NCBI RefSeq assembly: GCF_000422205.1
Contig: NZ_ATHV01000019.1
Coordinates: forward strand, 124,001-188,000
Direction: 5' to 3'
Length of the DNA stretch: 64,000 nt
Origin: Desulfovibrio sp. X2
GTDB lineage: Bacteria > Desulfobacterota > Desulfovibrionia > Desulfovibrionales > Desulfovibrionaceae
The position numbers and the translations under genes are program-made. Positions 39,057 to 48,950 of this stretch are shown here, piece by piece. The stretch's first letter is position 1. The number at the start of each line of letters is the position of its first letter. The notes under the pieces are model-generated. The model saw only the letters and a list, made by a program, of their open reading frames with translations, searched no databases and had not been told where the DNA came from.

Positions 39057-39743
39057 GTGCTCATCCTGACCATCCTGGCGGTCGCCGTGCTGTGCGCGGC
39101 GCAGTACATGATCTTCGTCTACGCGCCCGTGGAGCAGACCATGGGGCTCGTGCAGAAGATCTTCTACTACCACCTGCCTCTCTCCTGGTGGGCCCTGGTC
39201 TCGTTCACCTGCGTCTTCGTCGCCTCGGCCCTCTATCTCTGGAAAGGGGAGGAGCGCTATGACCGGCTGGCGGGCGCGGCAGGGGAGATCGGCGTGCTCT
39301 TCACCGCCCTGACCCTGGCCACGGGCATGATCTGGGGCCGCAGCGCCTGGAACGTGTGGTGGACCTGGGATCCCAGGCTGACCACGGCGCTCATCATGTG
39401 GTTCGTCTACGCCGCCTACCTGGCGCTGCGCACTGCCCCGCTCGGCGCGGCCCGCCGCGCCCGCGCCTGCGCCGTGCTCGGCGTGGTGGCCTTCCTGGAC
39501 GTGCCGCTCGTCTTCTACTCGGCCAGGCTCTGGCGCTCCATCCATCCCGCCGTCATCGGCGCCAAGGGCGGAGGCATGGAGCCCGAGATGTGGCATACGG
39601 TCTTCGTCTGCATCGCGGCCTTCGGCCTGCTCTGGCTGATCCTGCTCCTCCTGCGCCTGCGCCTCATGGCCGCCGCGTCCGCGCTCGACGCGCGCGCGGC
39701 CCTGCTTGCCGCGCGCGACGCGGAAAACGCTTCTGCGAGGTGA
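39057..39743 (+). CDS. ccmC: Heme-handling protein CcmC
   Basis: 228 aa from a GTG preceded by GGGGAGG. Six membrane helices; the WWD motif is in IWGRSAWNVWWTWDPRLT (about residue 100), with flanking histidines (FYYHLPLSWW; SIHPAV). It loads heme onto CcmE. The C-terminal 25 residues are Ala/Arg-rich and variable. It is within the tightly packed ccm operon. Confidence 0.95.
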   Translation: MLILTILAVAVLCAAQYMIFVYAPVEQTMGLVQKIFYYHLPLSWWALVSFTCVFVASALYLWKGEERYDRLAGAAGEIGVLFTALTLATGMIWGRSAWNVWWTWDPRLTTALIMWFVYAAYLALRTAPLGAARRARACAVLGVVAFLDVPLVFYSARLWRSIHPAVIGAKGGGMEPEMWHTVFVCIAAFGLLWLILLLLRLRLMAAASALDARAALLAARDAENASAR

Positions 39744-39746
39744 ATC

Positions 39747-39896
39747 ATGACCGCTGAACAGTATCTCATCGCCGGAAACGTGGTCGTCTGGTGCGGCCTC
39801 GGCGGCTACGTGCTCTTTCTCGCCACCCGCCTCTCCGGGCTCGAGCGGCGGCTCGCCCGCCTCCTGGCCCTGCGCGGGGAAGGGGAGGACGAATAG
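39747..39896 (+). CDS. ccmD: CcmD-like small membrane protein
   Basis: 49 aa. Starts MTAEQYLIAGN, then one membrane helix (VVVWCGLGGYVLFLATRL) and a basic amphipathic segment (LERRLARLLALRGE). Size, single helix followed by positive charges, and position directly after ccmC match CcmD, which stabilises CcmE-CcmC and helps release holo-CcmE. Its stop TAG is followed directly by the ATG of the next gene, with no spacer. Confidence 0.82.
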   Translation: MTAEQYLIAGNVVVWCGLGGYVLFLATRLSGLERRLARLLALRGEGEDE

Positions 39897-40490
39897 ATGG
39901 CCCAAGGCGCGCTTCGAAGCCCCCTGTCCCGCGGCCTGGTGATCGTGCTGGCCGCGGCCCTGGTCGGCATGTTCGTCTCCTCCATCCTCTACCGCATGGA
40001 AAACCCCTCGCGGCAGATCGTCATGCGTCCGGCCGCCCAGGGGCCCGCCGGCTCCCAGGGCATGGACATGGGCGGGCTGCGCGATCTCATGAAGCAGCTC
40101 TCCGAGCATCCCGACGACCCGGCCGTGCAGATGGATCTGGCGCGGCGCTTCATGACCATGGGCGCCTGGGACCGGGCCGCGCTCTTCGCCCAGAACGCCG
40201 TCAACCTGGTGCCGTCCAGCAGCGAGGCCCTGACCCTCTACGGACTGGCCCTGTTCAAGCTCGAGCGTTACAAGGAGGCGGCGGGGATCTACTCCCAGCT
40301 CGTGCAGATCGACCCCAAGAACATAATGGCCCAGTACAACCTGGGCGTGATCTACGGTCACTTCCTGAACGACCCGGCGAAGGCGGAGGAGCACTTCCGC
40401 GCGGCCCTCGCGCTCAAGCCGAAGGACGAACGTCTCCGGACCATGATCCAGAGCGAACTCGATCAGAACAAGGGGCATGGAAAACAGTAG
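39897..40490 (+). CDS. TPR membrane protein of the ccm cluster (CcmI/CycH-like)
   Basis: 197 aa. One N-terminal membrane helix (about 13-31), a linker, then three TPR repeats (about 70-185: DPAVQMDLARRFMTMGAWDRA, SEALTLYGLALFKLERYKEA, NIMAQYNLGVIYGHFLNDPAKA). CcmI/CycH-type TPR proteins deliver apocytochrome c to the heme lyase. The position at the end of the ccm operon, starting right after ccmD, supports that role. No ccmG or ccmH thioredoxin-type gene is present in this cluster. Confidence 0.8.
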   Translation: MAQGALRSPLSRGLVIVLAAALVGMFVSSILYRMENPSRQIVMRPAAQGPAGSQGMDMGGLRDLMKQLSEHPDDPAVQMDLARRFMTMGAWDRAALFAQNAVNLVPSSSEALTLYGLALFKLERYKEAAGIYSQLVQIDPKNIMAQYNLGVIYGHFLNDPAKAEEHFRAALALKPKDERLRTMIQSELDQNKGHGKQ

Positions 40491-40695
40491 GTTGACAGAA
40501 CGTTGTTCGGTTTGGCCACTGTTTCGAATGTTTGACAATATTCGCCAATTCATGGCAGAGAATCTTGCTCGCATGACATGGGGGATTTCCACATGGCACT
40601 GTCGTGTCGGCAGCCTCCGGGCGGCCCGGCGCGTGCGGCATTTGCGGATGTGTTCGAGCGGTTCATCAACGGACAACCCTAAGGAGAGGAAGAGC

Positions 40696-41847
40696 ATGTC
40701 CAAGCGGCTGATCACTTTTCTGGTCGCAGTCCTCGCCATGGCGCTTTTCGCCGTCCCCGCGTTCGCGTCGGATTCGGTGAAGATCGCCGTGGCTGCCCCG
40801 TTCACCGGCGCTGCCGCGCCCTACGGCGACAACGTCAAGGCCGGCGTGCAGATCAAGGTCGACGAGATCAATGCCGCAGGCGGCATCAACGGCAAGAAGC
40901 TCGAAGTCGAGTGGATGGACGAGCAGTGCGATCCCAAGGAAGCCGCCACGGTGGCCCCGAAGATCGTCGAGAACAAGGAAATCCTCGGCGTCGTCGGCCA
41001 CGTCTGCTCTTCCGCGCATCTGGCCGCGCTGCCCTTCTACGTCCGCGGCGGCATCGTCGCCATCTCTCCCACGGCGACCAACCCGAGCATCTCCGAGAAG
41101 AACAAGGACCGCGCGGGCAAGGTCTGGTCTTTCCGCAACGTCTACCGTGACGACTTCCAGGGCATCTTCATGGCCCGCTACGCCAAGGAAGCGCTCGGCC
41201 TGAAGGCCGTCGGCGTGTTCTACGAGAACAACGACTACGGCATCGGCCTGAAGGACTCCTTCGTGAACGAGGCCAAGAAGATCGGTCTCAAGATCGTGGG
41301 CGAGGAAGCCTACGTGAAGGGCGCCCAGGACTTCACCCCGCAGCTGACCAAGTTCAAGGAAGCCCATCCCGACGGCATCTTCATCGCCGGCTACTACGGC
41401 GAGGGCGCGCTCATCGCCGCCCAGGCCAAGAAGCTCGGCATGGACGTGGTCAAGATGGGCGCCGACGGCCTGGACAACGGCGACTACATCAAGCTCGCCC
41501 GCGCCGCCGCCAACAACACCTACCTCTCCGTGCCCTTCCTCCAGGACGTGGCCTCTCCCGCGGCCAAGGCCTTCGTGGCCAAGTTCAAGGAGACCTACAA
41601 GCGTGACGCCGACTACATGAGCGTCAACGCCTACGACGCCACCGGCATCCTGGCCGAGGCCATCGCCAAGGCCGGACCTGACCGCGCCAAGATCCGCGAC
41701 TACATCGCGGGCATCAACGCCGAGCATCCCTACATGGGCATCGGCGGCAAGACCGTGTTCGACGCCAAGGGCGACTGCCAGAAGCCCGCGTTCGTGAAGA
41801 TGGTCAAGGATGAGAAGTTCGTCGCCGCTCCGAAGCAGATGAACTAA
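40696..41847 (+). CDS. livK: Branched-chain amino acid ABC transporter, periplasmic binding protein LivK
   Basis: 383 aa. The signal peptide (KRLITFLVAVLAMALFAVPAFA, residues 3-24) is cleaved before SDSVKIAVAAPFTGAAAPYG. The domain is type I periplasmic binding (Leu/Ile/Val-binding fold), with GVVGHVCSSAHLAALPFY and ISPTATNPSISEKN forming the ligand pocket. Preceded by AAGGAGAGGA. Codons here are more uniform than in neighbouring genes, which fits high expression. A strong terminator follows (41871-41907), so livK is probably made in excess over the membrane genes behind it. Confidence 0.95.
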   Translation: MSKRLITFLVAVLAMALFAVPAFASDSVKIAVAAPFTGAAAPYGDNVKAGVQIKVDEINAAGGINGKKLEVEWMDEQCDPKEAATVAPKIVENKEILGVVGHVCSSAHLAALPFYVRGGIVAISPTATNPSISEKNKDRAGKVWSFRNVYRDDFQGIFMARYAKEALGLKAVGVFYENNDYGIGLKDSFVNEAKKIGLKIVGEEAYVKGAQDFTPQLTKFKEAHPDGIFIAGYYGEGALIAAQAKKLGMDVVKMGADGLDNGDYIKLARAAANNTYLSVPFLQDVASPAAKAFVAKFKETYKRDADYMSVNAYDATGILAEAIAKAGPDRAKIRDYIAGINAEHPYMGIGGKTVFDAKGDCQKPAFVKMVKDEKFVAAPKQMN

Positions 41848-41870
41848 GCGGAGCCGATTCGGTTACGAGG

Positions 41871-41907
41871 GAAACAGGCTGGACCCAGTTCCAGCCTGTT
41901 TCTTTTT
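41871..41907 (+). terminator. Intrinsic terminator between livK and livH
   Basis: A perfect 13-bp stem (GAAACAGGCTGGA, 41871-41883, with 41890-41902), 6-base loop and five Ts (41903-41907). Partial read-through would give the excess of binding protein over permease usual for ABC importers. Confidence 0.92.
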
Positions 41908-41932
41908 CCCACAGACTTTCTTGGAGAGCACC

Positions 41933-42820
41933 GTGCTCATACAGCAGCTCATCAACGGTCTCACGCTCGGCGTGATCTACGCTATGATCGCCGTCGGCTA
42001 CACCATGGTCTACGGCGTCATCGAGCTGATCAACTTCGCCCACGGCGAGATCTACATGCTCGGCGCCTTTTTCTGCGCCACGTTCATCACCGCCTTCCAC
42101 ATGCCGTTCTACCTCGCCATGGCCCTGGCCATGGTCGCCTGCGGCGCCGCAGGAGTGATCATCGAGAAGCTGGCCTACAAGCCGCTGCGCAAGGCGCCGC
42201 GCCTGGCCGTGCTGATCACCGCCATCGGCATGTCCATCTTCCTGCAGAACCTTTCCATGGCCATATGGGGCAGCCGCCCGCAGCCGTTCCCGCAGGACGC
42301 CGTGCCCGCCTACCTGAACGACATCGCCGTGCGCTTCAGCGACGTGCAGATCTCCTGGCTGCAGCTGTTCATCTTCGGCCTGACCATCCTGATGATGATC
42401 GGCCTCAACCTGATCATCACCAAGACCAAGACCGGCACCGCCATGCGCGCCCTGGCCCAGAACAGCAAGGCCGCCGCGCTCATGGGCATCAACGTGGACC
42501 GCATCATCTCCTTCACCTTCGCCCTGGGCTCGGCCATGGGCGCGGTCGCGGGCGTGCTGGTCAGCGTCTTCTACAACACCATGTATCCGACCATGGGCTA
42601 CACCGCGGGCGTCAAGGCCTTCGCGGCGGCCGTGCTCGGCGGCATCGGCTCGGTGCCCGGGGCCATGATCGGCGGCATCGTGCTCGGCGTGGCCGAGGCG
42701 CTCGGCGCGGGCTACGTCTCCTCGCTGTACCGCGACGGAGTCGCCTACGCCGTGCTCATCGCGGTGATCATCTTCCGTCCCTCGGGCATCCTGGGCAAGC
42801 TCGTGGGGGACAAGGCGTAA
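41933..42820 (+). CDS. livH: Branched-chain amino acid ABC permease LivH
   Basis: 295 aa from GTG 41933, which has GGAG six bases upstream; a TTG at 41921 is less likely. About eight membrane helices. Family motifs: GLTLGVIYAMIAVGYTMVYGVIELINFAHGE near the start and GMSIFLQNLS further on. The EAA-like cytoplasmic loop falls around KTKTGTAMRALAQNSKAAALMGI. Forms the translocation channel with LivM. Confidence 0.95.
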   Translation: MLIQQLINGLTLGVIYAMIAVGYTMVYGVIELINFAHGEIYMLGAFFCATFITAFHMPFYLAMALAMVACGAAGVIIEKLAYKPLRKAPRLAVLITAIGMSIFLQNLSMAIWGSRPQPFPQDAVPAYLNDIAVRFSDVQISWLQLFIFGLTILMMIGLNLIITKTKTGTAMRALAQNSKAAALMGINVDRIISFTFALGSAMGAVAGVLVSVFYNTMYPTMGYTAGVKAFAAAVLGGIGSVPGAMIGGIVLGVAEALGAGYVSSLYRDGVAYAVLIAVIIFRPSGILGKLVGDKA

Positions 42821-42822
42821 CC

Positions 42823-43869
42823 ATGAACAGGTCAACACTCATCAAGATCGTCGGCTTCGCGCTGATCCTGGCGTTTCCCCTGACCCCGTGGGCGGGCGAC
42901 TACATCCTGCACGTCCTCACGCTGATCATGGTCTACATGGTCCTGTCCATGGGCCTGAACGTGGTGCCCGGCTTCTGCGGCCTGCTCGACCTCGGCTTCG
43001 TTGGCTTCTACGGCATCGGCGCCTACACCGCGGGCCTGCTGACGCTCAACTACGGCATGTCCATGTGGCTCATCATCCCCCTGGCGGCGCTGAACGGCGC
43101 GGTCTGGGGCGTGCTGCTCGGCGCGCCGACGCTTCGCCTCACGGGCGACTACTTCGCCATCGTGACCTTCGGCTTCTCCGAGCTCGTGGTCCTCTTCCTG
43201 ACCAACGAGATCTGGCTGACCCGAGGCCCCCTCGGCCTGCCGGGCATCGATCCCGTGAACATCGACCTCTCCTGGCTCTCCAAGGCCATCAATCCCTCCT
43301 GGGACTGGTACTACGAGTTCATCGGCGAGAAGCCGTACTTCTATCTCGCCCTGGTCATGGTGGTGGTCGTCTACGTGGTCATGCGCCGCATCGAGGACTC
43401 GCGCCTCGGCCGCGCCTGGTTCGCCATCCGCGAGGACCCGCTCGCCGCGGCCTCGGCAGGCATCAACATCCTGAACTACAAGGTCATCGCCTTCGCCATC
43501 TCCGCGGGCATCGGCGCCCTGGCGGGTTCCTTCTTCGCCCGCTGGACGCTCTTCCTCTCGCCCGACATGTTCAAGTTCTGGGAATCCTTCCTGGTGCTCT
43601 GCATGGTCGTGCTCGGAGGCCTGGGCAACATCAACGGCGCGCTCATCGGCGCGACCATCCTCGTGGCCCTGGGCGAGCTCCTGCGCGACCTGCTGCCGCG
43701 CCTGGGGCTTCCGGCCGAGACGCGCTTTCTGGCCTACGGCCTGCTCATGATCCTGATCATGCGCTTCAAGCCCTCCGGCTTCATCCCCAAGATCGCGGAC
43801 GCCTCGCTCAAGAATCCGGTCATCGTGAATCTCAAGCGAACGCTCAAGGTCAAGGGGGTGGTGTCGTGA
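42823..43869 (+). CDS. livM: Branched-chain amino acid ABC permease LivM
   Basis: 348 aa. About nine helices; typical LivM motifs GLLDLGFVGFYGIGAYTAGLL and RLTGDYFAIVTFGFSELV, and a cytoplasmic EAA-like loop near SRLGRAWFAIREDPLAAASAGI. The start lies two bases after the livH stop. The stop overlaps the livG GTG by four bases. Confidence 0.95.
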   Translation: MNRSTLIKIVGFALILAFPLTPWAGDYILHVLTLIMVYMVLSMGLNVVPGFCGLLDLGFVGFYGIGAYTAGLLTLNYGMSMWLIIPLAALNGAVWGVLLGAPTLRLTGDYFAIVTFGFSELVVLFLTNEIWLTRGPLGLPGIDPVNIDLSWLSKAINPSWDWYYEFIGEKPYFYLALVMVVVVYVVMRRIEDSRLGRAWFAIREDPLAAASAGINILNYKVIAFAISAGIGALAGSFFARWTLFLSPDMFKFWESFLVLCMVVLGGLGNINGALIGATILVALGELLRDLLPRLGLPAETRFLAYGLLMILIMRFKPSGFIPKIADASLKNPVIVNLKRTLKVKGVVS

Positions 43870-44654
43870 GCACGCCCCTTCTGCGCATAGCCTCCGTGTC
43901 CAAGCGTTTCGGCGGCCTCCTGGCCCTGTCCGACGTCTCCTTCGACGTCGCTCGCGGCAGCATCATGGGGCTCATCGGCCCCAACGGTGCGGGCAAGACC
44001 ACGATGTTCAACTGCATCGCGGGCGTGAGCGGGCCGACCTCCGGCACGGTGGAGCTGACCGCGAACGGCCGCACGCGGGTGACCAACGGCTTCAAGCCCG
44101 AGAAGATGACCTCGCTCGGCGTGGCCCGCACCTTCCAGAACATCCGCCTCTTCTCCGAGCTCTCCGTGCTCGACAACGTGCGCATCGGCCAGCACTGCCG
44201 CACCAAGAGCAACGTCTTCGGCGCGGTCTTCCGCACCAAGACGCAGCGCGAGGAGGAACAGCGCATCGTGGACGCGTCCATGAAGTGGCTCTCCTTCGTG
44301 GGCCTCGAGAGCAAGGTCTTCCATCAGTCCTCGGCCCTGTCCTACGGCGACCAGCGCCGCCTGGAGATCGCGCGCGCCCTGTCCACCGGACCGAGGCTCC
44401 TGCTGCTCGACGAGCCCGCCGCGGGCATGAACCCGCAGGAAACGGCCTCGCTGGTGGGGCTCATCCACGCCATTTTGGAGAAGGACATCACCGTGATCCT
44501 CATCGAGCACGACATGAAGCTCGTCATGTCCATCTGCGAGCATCTGGTGGTCCTCGACCACGGCATGAAGATCGCCGAGGGCGGCCCGCGCGAGATCCGC
44601 GAGAACCCGCAGGTCATCGAAGCCTACCTGGGCAGGGGGGCCGCCAATGCTTAA
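43866..44654 (+). CDS. livG: Branched-chain amino acid ABC ATPase LivG
   Basis: 262 aa from GTG. Walker A GPNGAGKTT (about residue 38), LivG-type GVARTFQNIRLFSELSVLDN, signature LSYGDQRRLEIARAL, Walker B LLLLDEPAAGMNPQE and switch His in IEHDMKLVM. It overlaps livM (four bases) and livF (eight bases), consistent with coupled translation of the two ATPases. Confidence 0.96.
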   Translation: MSTPLLRIASVSKRFGGLLALSDVSFDVARGSIMGLIGPNGAGKTTMFNCIAGVSGPTSGTVELTANGRTRVTNGFKPEKMTSLGVARTFQNIRLFSELSVLDNVRIGQHCRTKSNVFGAVFRTKTQREEEQRIVDASMKWLSFVGLESKVFHQSSALSYGDQRRLEIARALSTGPRLLLLDEPAAGMNPQETASLVGLIHAILEKDITVILIEHDMKLVMSICEHLVVLDHGMKIAEGGPREIRENPQVIEAYLGRGAANA

Positions 44655-45354
44655 GGTAGACAACATCCGTACCTTCTACGGCAACATCGAGGCCTTGAAG
44701 GGCATTACCATCGAGGTCAACCGCGGCGAGATCGTGACCCTCATCGGGGCCAACGGCGCGGGCAAGTCCACCACGCTCATGAGCATCTGCGGAGTGACCC
44801 CGCCGCGCACGGGCAACGTGGTCTTCCAGGGACAGGACATCACCCGCACCTCCACGGACAAGATCGTGGCCCAGGGCATCACCCAGGTGCCCGAAGGACG
44901 CCTCATCTTCCCCGGCCTTTCGGTGCGCGAGAACCTGAACATGGGCGCCTACCTGCGCAACGACAAGCCCGGCATCGCCTCCGACCTCGAGCGCGTCTAC
45001 ACCCTGTTTCCAATCCTCAAGGAAAGGCGCGGCCAGTATGGCGGCACGCTGTCCGGCGGGCAGCAGCAGATGCTGGCCATCGGTCGCGCCCTGATGGCCC
45101 GGCCCAAGCTCCTGCTCCTTGACGAACCCTCTCTCGGACTGGCACCCATCGTCGTGGAAAACATTTTCGACGTCATCCAAAAGATCAATGCCGAAGGCGT
45201 GACCGTCATGCTCGTCGAGCAGAACGCGCAGATGGCCCTGTCCATCGCGCACCGCGCCTACGTCCTGGAGACGGGCAAGGTCACGCTGTCAGGCGACGCC
45301 AAGCAACTGATGAACGATCCCAAGGTCAAGTCCGCCTATCTGGGACTCGACTGA
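44647..45354 (+). CDS. livF: Branched-chain amino acid ABC ATPase LivF
   Basis: 235 aa. Walker A GANGAGKST, LivF-specific QVPEGRLIFPGLSVRENL, signature LSGGQQQMLAIGRALM, Walker B LLLLDEPSLGLAP and VEQNAQMAL. Last gene of the liv operon; guaB starts 19 bases downstream and could share the transcript. Confidence 0.96.
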   Translation: MLKVDNIRTFYGNIEALKGITIEVNRGEIVTLIGANGAGKSTTLMSICGVTPPRTGNVVFQGQDITRTSTDKIVAQGITQVPEGRLIFPGLSVRENLNMGAYLRNDKPGIASDLERVYTLFPILKERRGQYGGTLSGGQQQMLAIGRALMARPKLLLLDEPSLGLAPIVVENIFDVIQKINAEGVTVMLVEQNAQMALSIAHRAYVLETGKVTLSGDAKQLMNDPKVKSAYLGLD

Positions 45355-45370
45355 GGGGGAGGGAGCCTGA

Positions 45371-46828
<1,458 letters not shown>

Positions 46829-46869
46829 GGCCGGGCTTCTCCGCCCGCGCCTCGTCTCTTCACCCTCGG

Positions 46870-46896
46870 CCCGGCCCCTTTACCGGGGCCGGGTTT
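46870..46896 (+). terminator. Hairpin between guaB and guaA, possible terminator or attenuator
   Basis: A perfect 9-bp GC stem (CCCGGCCCC with GGGGCCGGG, 46870-46878 and 46885-46893) with a 6-base loop, followed only by TTTG. The short T-run suggests partial termination at most. Confidence 0.5.
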
Positions 46897-46936
46897 GAGG
46901 GTACAAGGCCCCAACGCCAGTCCCAAGGGAAGCTTC

Positions 46937-48487
46937 ATGGAAAATCTCGACCGCGTCGTCATCCTTGATTTCGGCTCGCAGTACACCCAGCTCATCGCCC
47001 GCCGGGTGCGCGAAGCCGGGGTCTACTCCGAGATCCACCCCTGTTCCATACCTGCCGCGGAGCTGAAGGCCCTCGAACCCAAGGCCATCATCCTCTCCGG
47101 CGGTCCGGCCAGCGTGCTGGACGCGGATTCGCCCACGCTCGACCCCGAGATCCTCTCCTGGGGCGTTCCGGTGCTCGGCATCTGCTACGGCATGCAGCTG
47201 CTCTCGCACATGCTGGGCGGGTGCATCAGCAAGGCCACGGACCGCGAGTACGGCCGCGCCGACCTGGAACTGACCGGGACCACGATCCTCTTCGAGGGGC
47301 TGCGCGACGCTGACCGCCACAAGGTCTGGATGTCGCACGGCGACCACGTGGACGCCGTGCCCGATGGCTTCTCGGTCGTGGGCTGCACCGCCTCGGTGCC
47401 CATCGCGGCCATGGCCTGCCCGGAGCGCAAGATGTGGGCGCTGCAGTTCCATCCCGAGGTGGCGCACACCGACGACGGCACGGTCATCCTCAACAATTTC
47501 CTCTTCAAGATCGCCAAGGTCCGGCCCGGCTGGACCATGGCCTCGTTCGTCGAGTCCACGGTGGCCGACCTGCGCGAGAAGATCGGCGACGCCCGCGTCA
47601 TCTGCGGGCTTTCCGGCGGCATCGACTCCACCGTCGTGGCGCTGCTCCTGCACAAGGCCATCGGCAAGCAGCTGACCTGCATCTTCGTGGACAACGGCCT
47701 TCTGCGCGCCGGAGAGCGCGAGGAGGTCATCGGCTACCTCGAGGAGCACTTCGACCTGAACCTCGTGGCAGTGGACGCGCAGGAGCGTTTCCTCTCGCGC
47801 CTGGTAGGCGAGCAGGACCCCGAGAAGAAGCGCAAGACCATCGGCTACACCTTCATCGAGGTCTTCGACGAGGAAGCGGGCAAGATCGAGAACGTCAAGT
47901 ACCTCGCCCAGGGCACGCTCTACCCGGACGTCATCGAATCCGTCTCCTTCAAGGGCGGCCCCTCGGTGGTCATCAAGAGCCACCACAACGTGGGCGGCCT
48001 GCCCGAAAAGATGAACCTCTCCCTGGTCGAGCCGCTGCGAGAGCTCTTCAAGGACGAGGTGCGCAAGGTGGCCGCGGAGCTCGGCCTGCCCGACTACATC
48101 ATCTGGCGCCATCCCTTCCCGGGGCCGGGCCTCGCCATCCGCGTCATCGGCGAGATCACGCCGGAGCGGCTGGAGATCCTGCGCCAGGCCGACCGCATCG
48201 TGCAGCAGGAGCTGCACGCAACCGACTGGTACCGCAAGGTCTGGCAGGGCTTCGCAGTGCTGCTGCCGCTGAAGACCGTGGGCGTCATGGGCGACGACCG
48301 CACTTACGAGCACGTCATCGCGCTGCGCATCGTGGACAGCCTGGACGCCATGACCGCGGACTGGACGCGCCTGCCTCCCGAGATCCTGGCGCGCATGTCC
48401 AGCCGCATCATCAACGAGGTCAAGGGCGTCAACCGAGTGGTCTTCGACATATCCTCCAAGCCGCCCAGCACCATCGAGTGGGAATAG
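46937..48487 (+). CDS. guaA: GMP synthase (glutamine-hydrolysing) GuaA
   Basis: 516 aa from ATG 46937 with AAGGGA upstream. The class I glutamine amidotransferase (residues 1-195) has the nucleophile in [13 protein letters not shown] and the His/Glu in FHPEVAHT. The ATP pyrophosphatase domain has the P-loop SGGIDSTV (about 232), and a C-terminal dimerisation domain ends [14 protein letters not shown]. It aminates XMP to GMP, completing the pathway begun by GuaB upstream. Confidence 0.97.
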   Translation: MENLDRVVILDFGSQYTQLIARRVREAGVYSEIHPCSIPAAELKALEPKAIILSGGPASVLDADSPTLDPEILSWGVPVLGICYGMQLLSHMLGGCISKATDREYGRADLELTGTTILFEGLRDADRHKVWMSHGDHVDAVPDGFSVVGCTASVPIAAMACPERKMWALQFHPEVAHTDDGTVILNNFLFKIAKVRPGWTMASFVESTVADLREKIGDARVICGLSGGIDSTVVALLLHKAIGKQLTCIFVDNGLLRAGEREEVIGYLEEHFDLNLVAVDAQERFLSRLVGEQDPEKKRKTIGYTFIEVFDEEAGKIENVKYLAQGTLYPDVIESVSFKGGPSVVIKSHHNVGGLPEKMNLSLVEPLRELFKDEVRKVAAELGLPDYIIWRHPFPGPGLAIRVIGEITPERLEILRQADRIVQQELHATDWYRKVWQGFAVLLPLKTVGVMGDDRTYEHVIALRIVDSLDAMTADWTRLPPEILARMSSRIINEVKGVNRVVFDISSKPPSTIEWE

Positions 48488-48500
48488 GAGAGGAGGGCGT

Positions 48501-48950
48501 ATGTTCGGAATCGGCCAGTTCGAGCTGCTGATCATCATCGTCGTGGCCCTCGTGGTCATCGGGCCCAACAAGCTTCCCGAGCTGATGCGAACCATCGGCA
48601 AGGGCTTCGCGGAGTTCAAGCGCGTCTCGAGCGACGTGAAACAGACCTTCGACGCCGAGGTCCGCCGCGCCGACGACGATGCCCGCAAGAAGGAAGAGGC
48701 CGACCGCGCCAAGCGCGAGGCTGCCAAGGCCGAGAAGGCCAAGGCCGCTGCCGAGGCTGCCGCGAAGGCCGAGGCCGGAGCGCCTGACGCCGAGAACGCT
48801 GCCGGGACTTCCGGCGGAACGTCCACCTCCGCGGCCCCCAGCGGCGAGGCTTCCGCTGCCGCCGATTCCCATGCCCCGAAGGAGACGCCTGCCGCCGCTT
48901 CCGAGGCGGCCGCCGAGGGTGAGAAGCCCGCGGGCGGAGACAAGGCATGA
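48501..48950 (+). CDS. tatB: Sec-independent translocase protein TatB
   Basis: 149 aa. The N-terminal FGIGQFELLIIIVVALVVIGPNKLPELMRTIGKGFAEFKR contains the short membrane helix, the GPxxLP hinge and an amphipathic helix. A charged Lys/Glu/Ala coiled segment and a low-complexity Ala/Pro/Ser tail (from about residue 95) follow. The acidic residue in the N-terminal segment (QFELL) distinguishes TatB from TatA. Its stop overlaps the tatC ATG by four bases. No tatA is adjacent. Confidence 0.92.
   Translation: MFGIGQFELLIIIVVALVVIGPNKLPELMRTIGKGFAEFKRVSSDVKQTFDAEVRRADDDARKKEEADRAKREAAKAEKAKAAAEAAAKAEAGAPDAENAAGTSGGTSTSAAPSGEASAAADSHAPKETPAAASEAAAEGEKPAGGDKA

Noticed and set aside
40553-40569. Sigma-54-like -24/-12 sequence (TGGCA...TTGCT) upstream of livK
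   Set aside because: The GG-to-GC spacing is one base too long for sigma-54, which tolerates no change; two TTGACA hexamers nearby also lack a matching -10.
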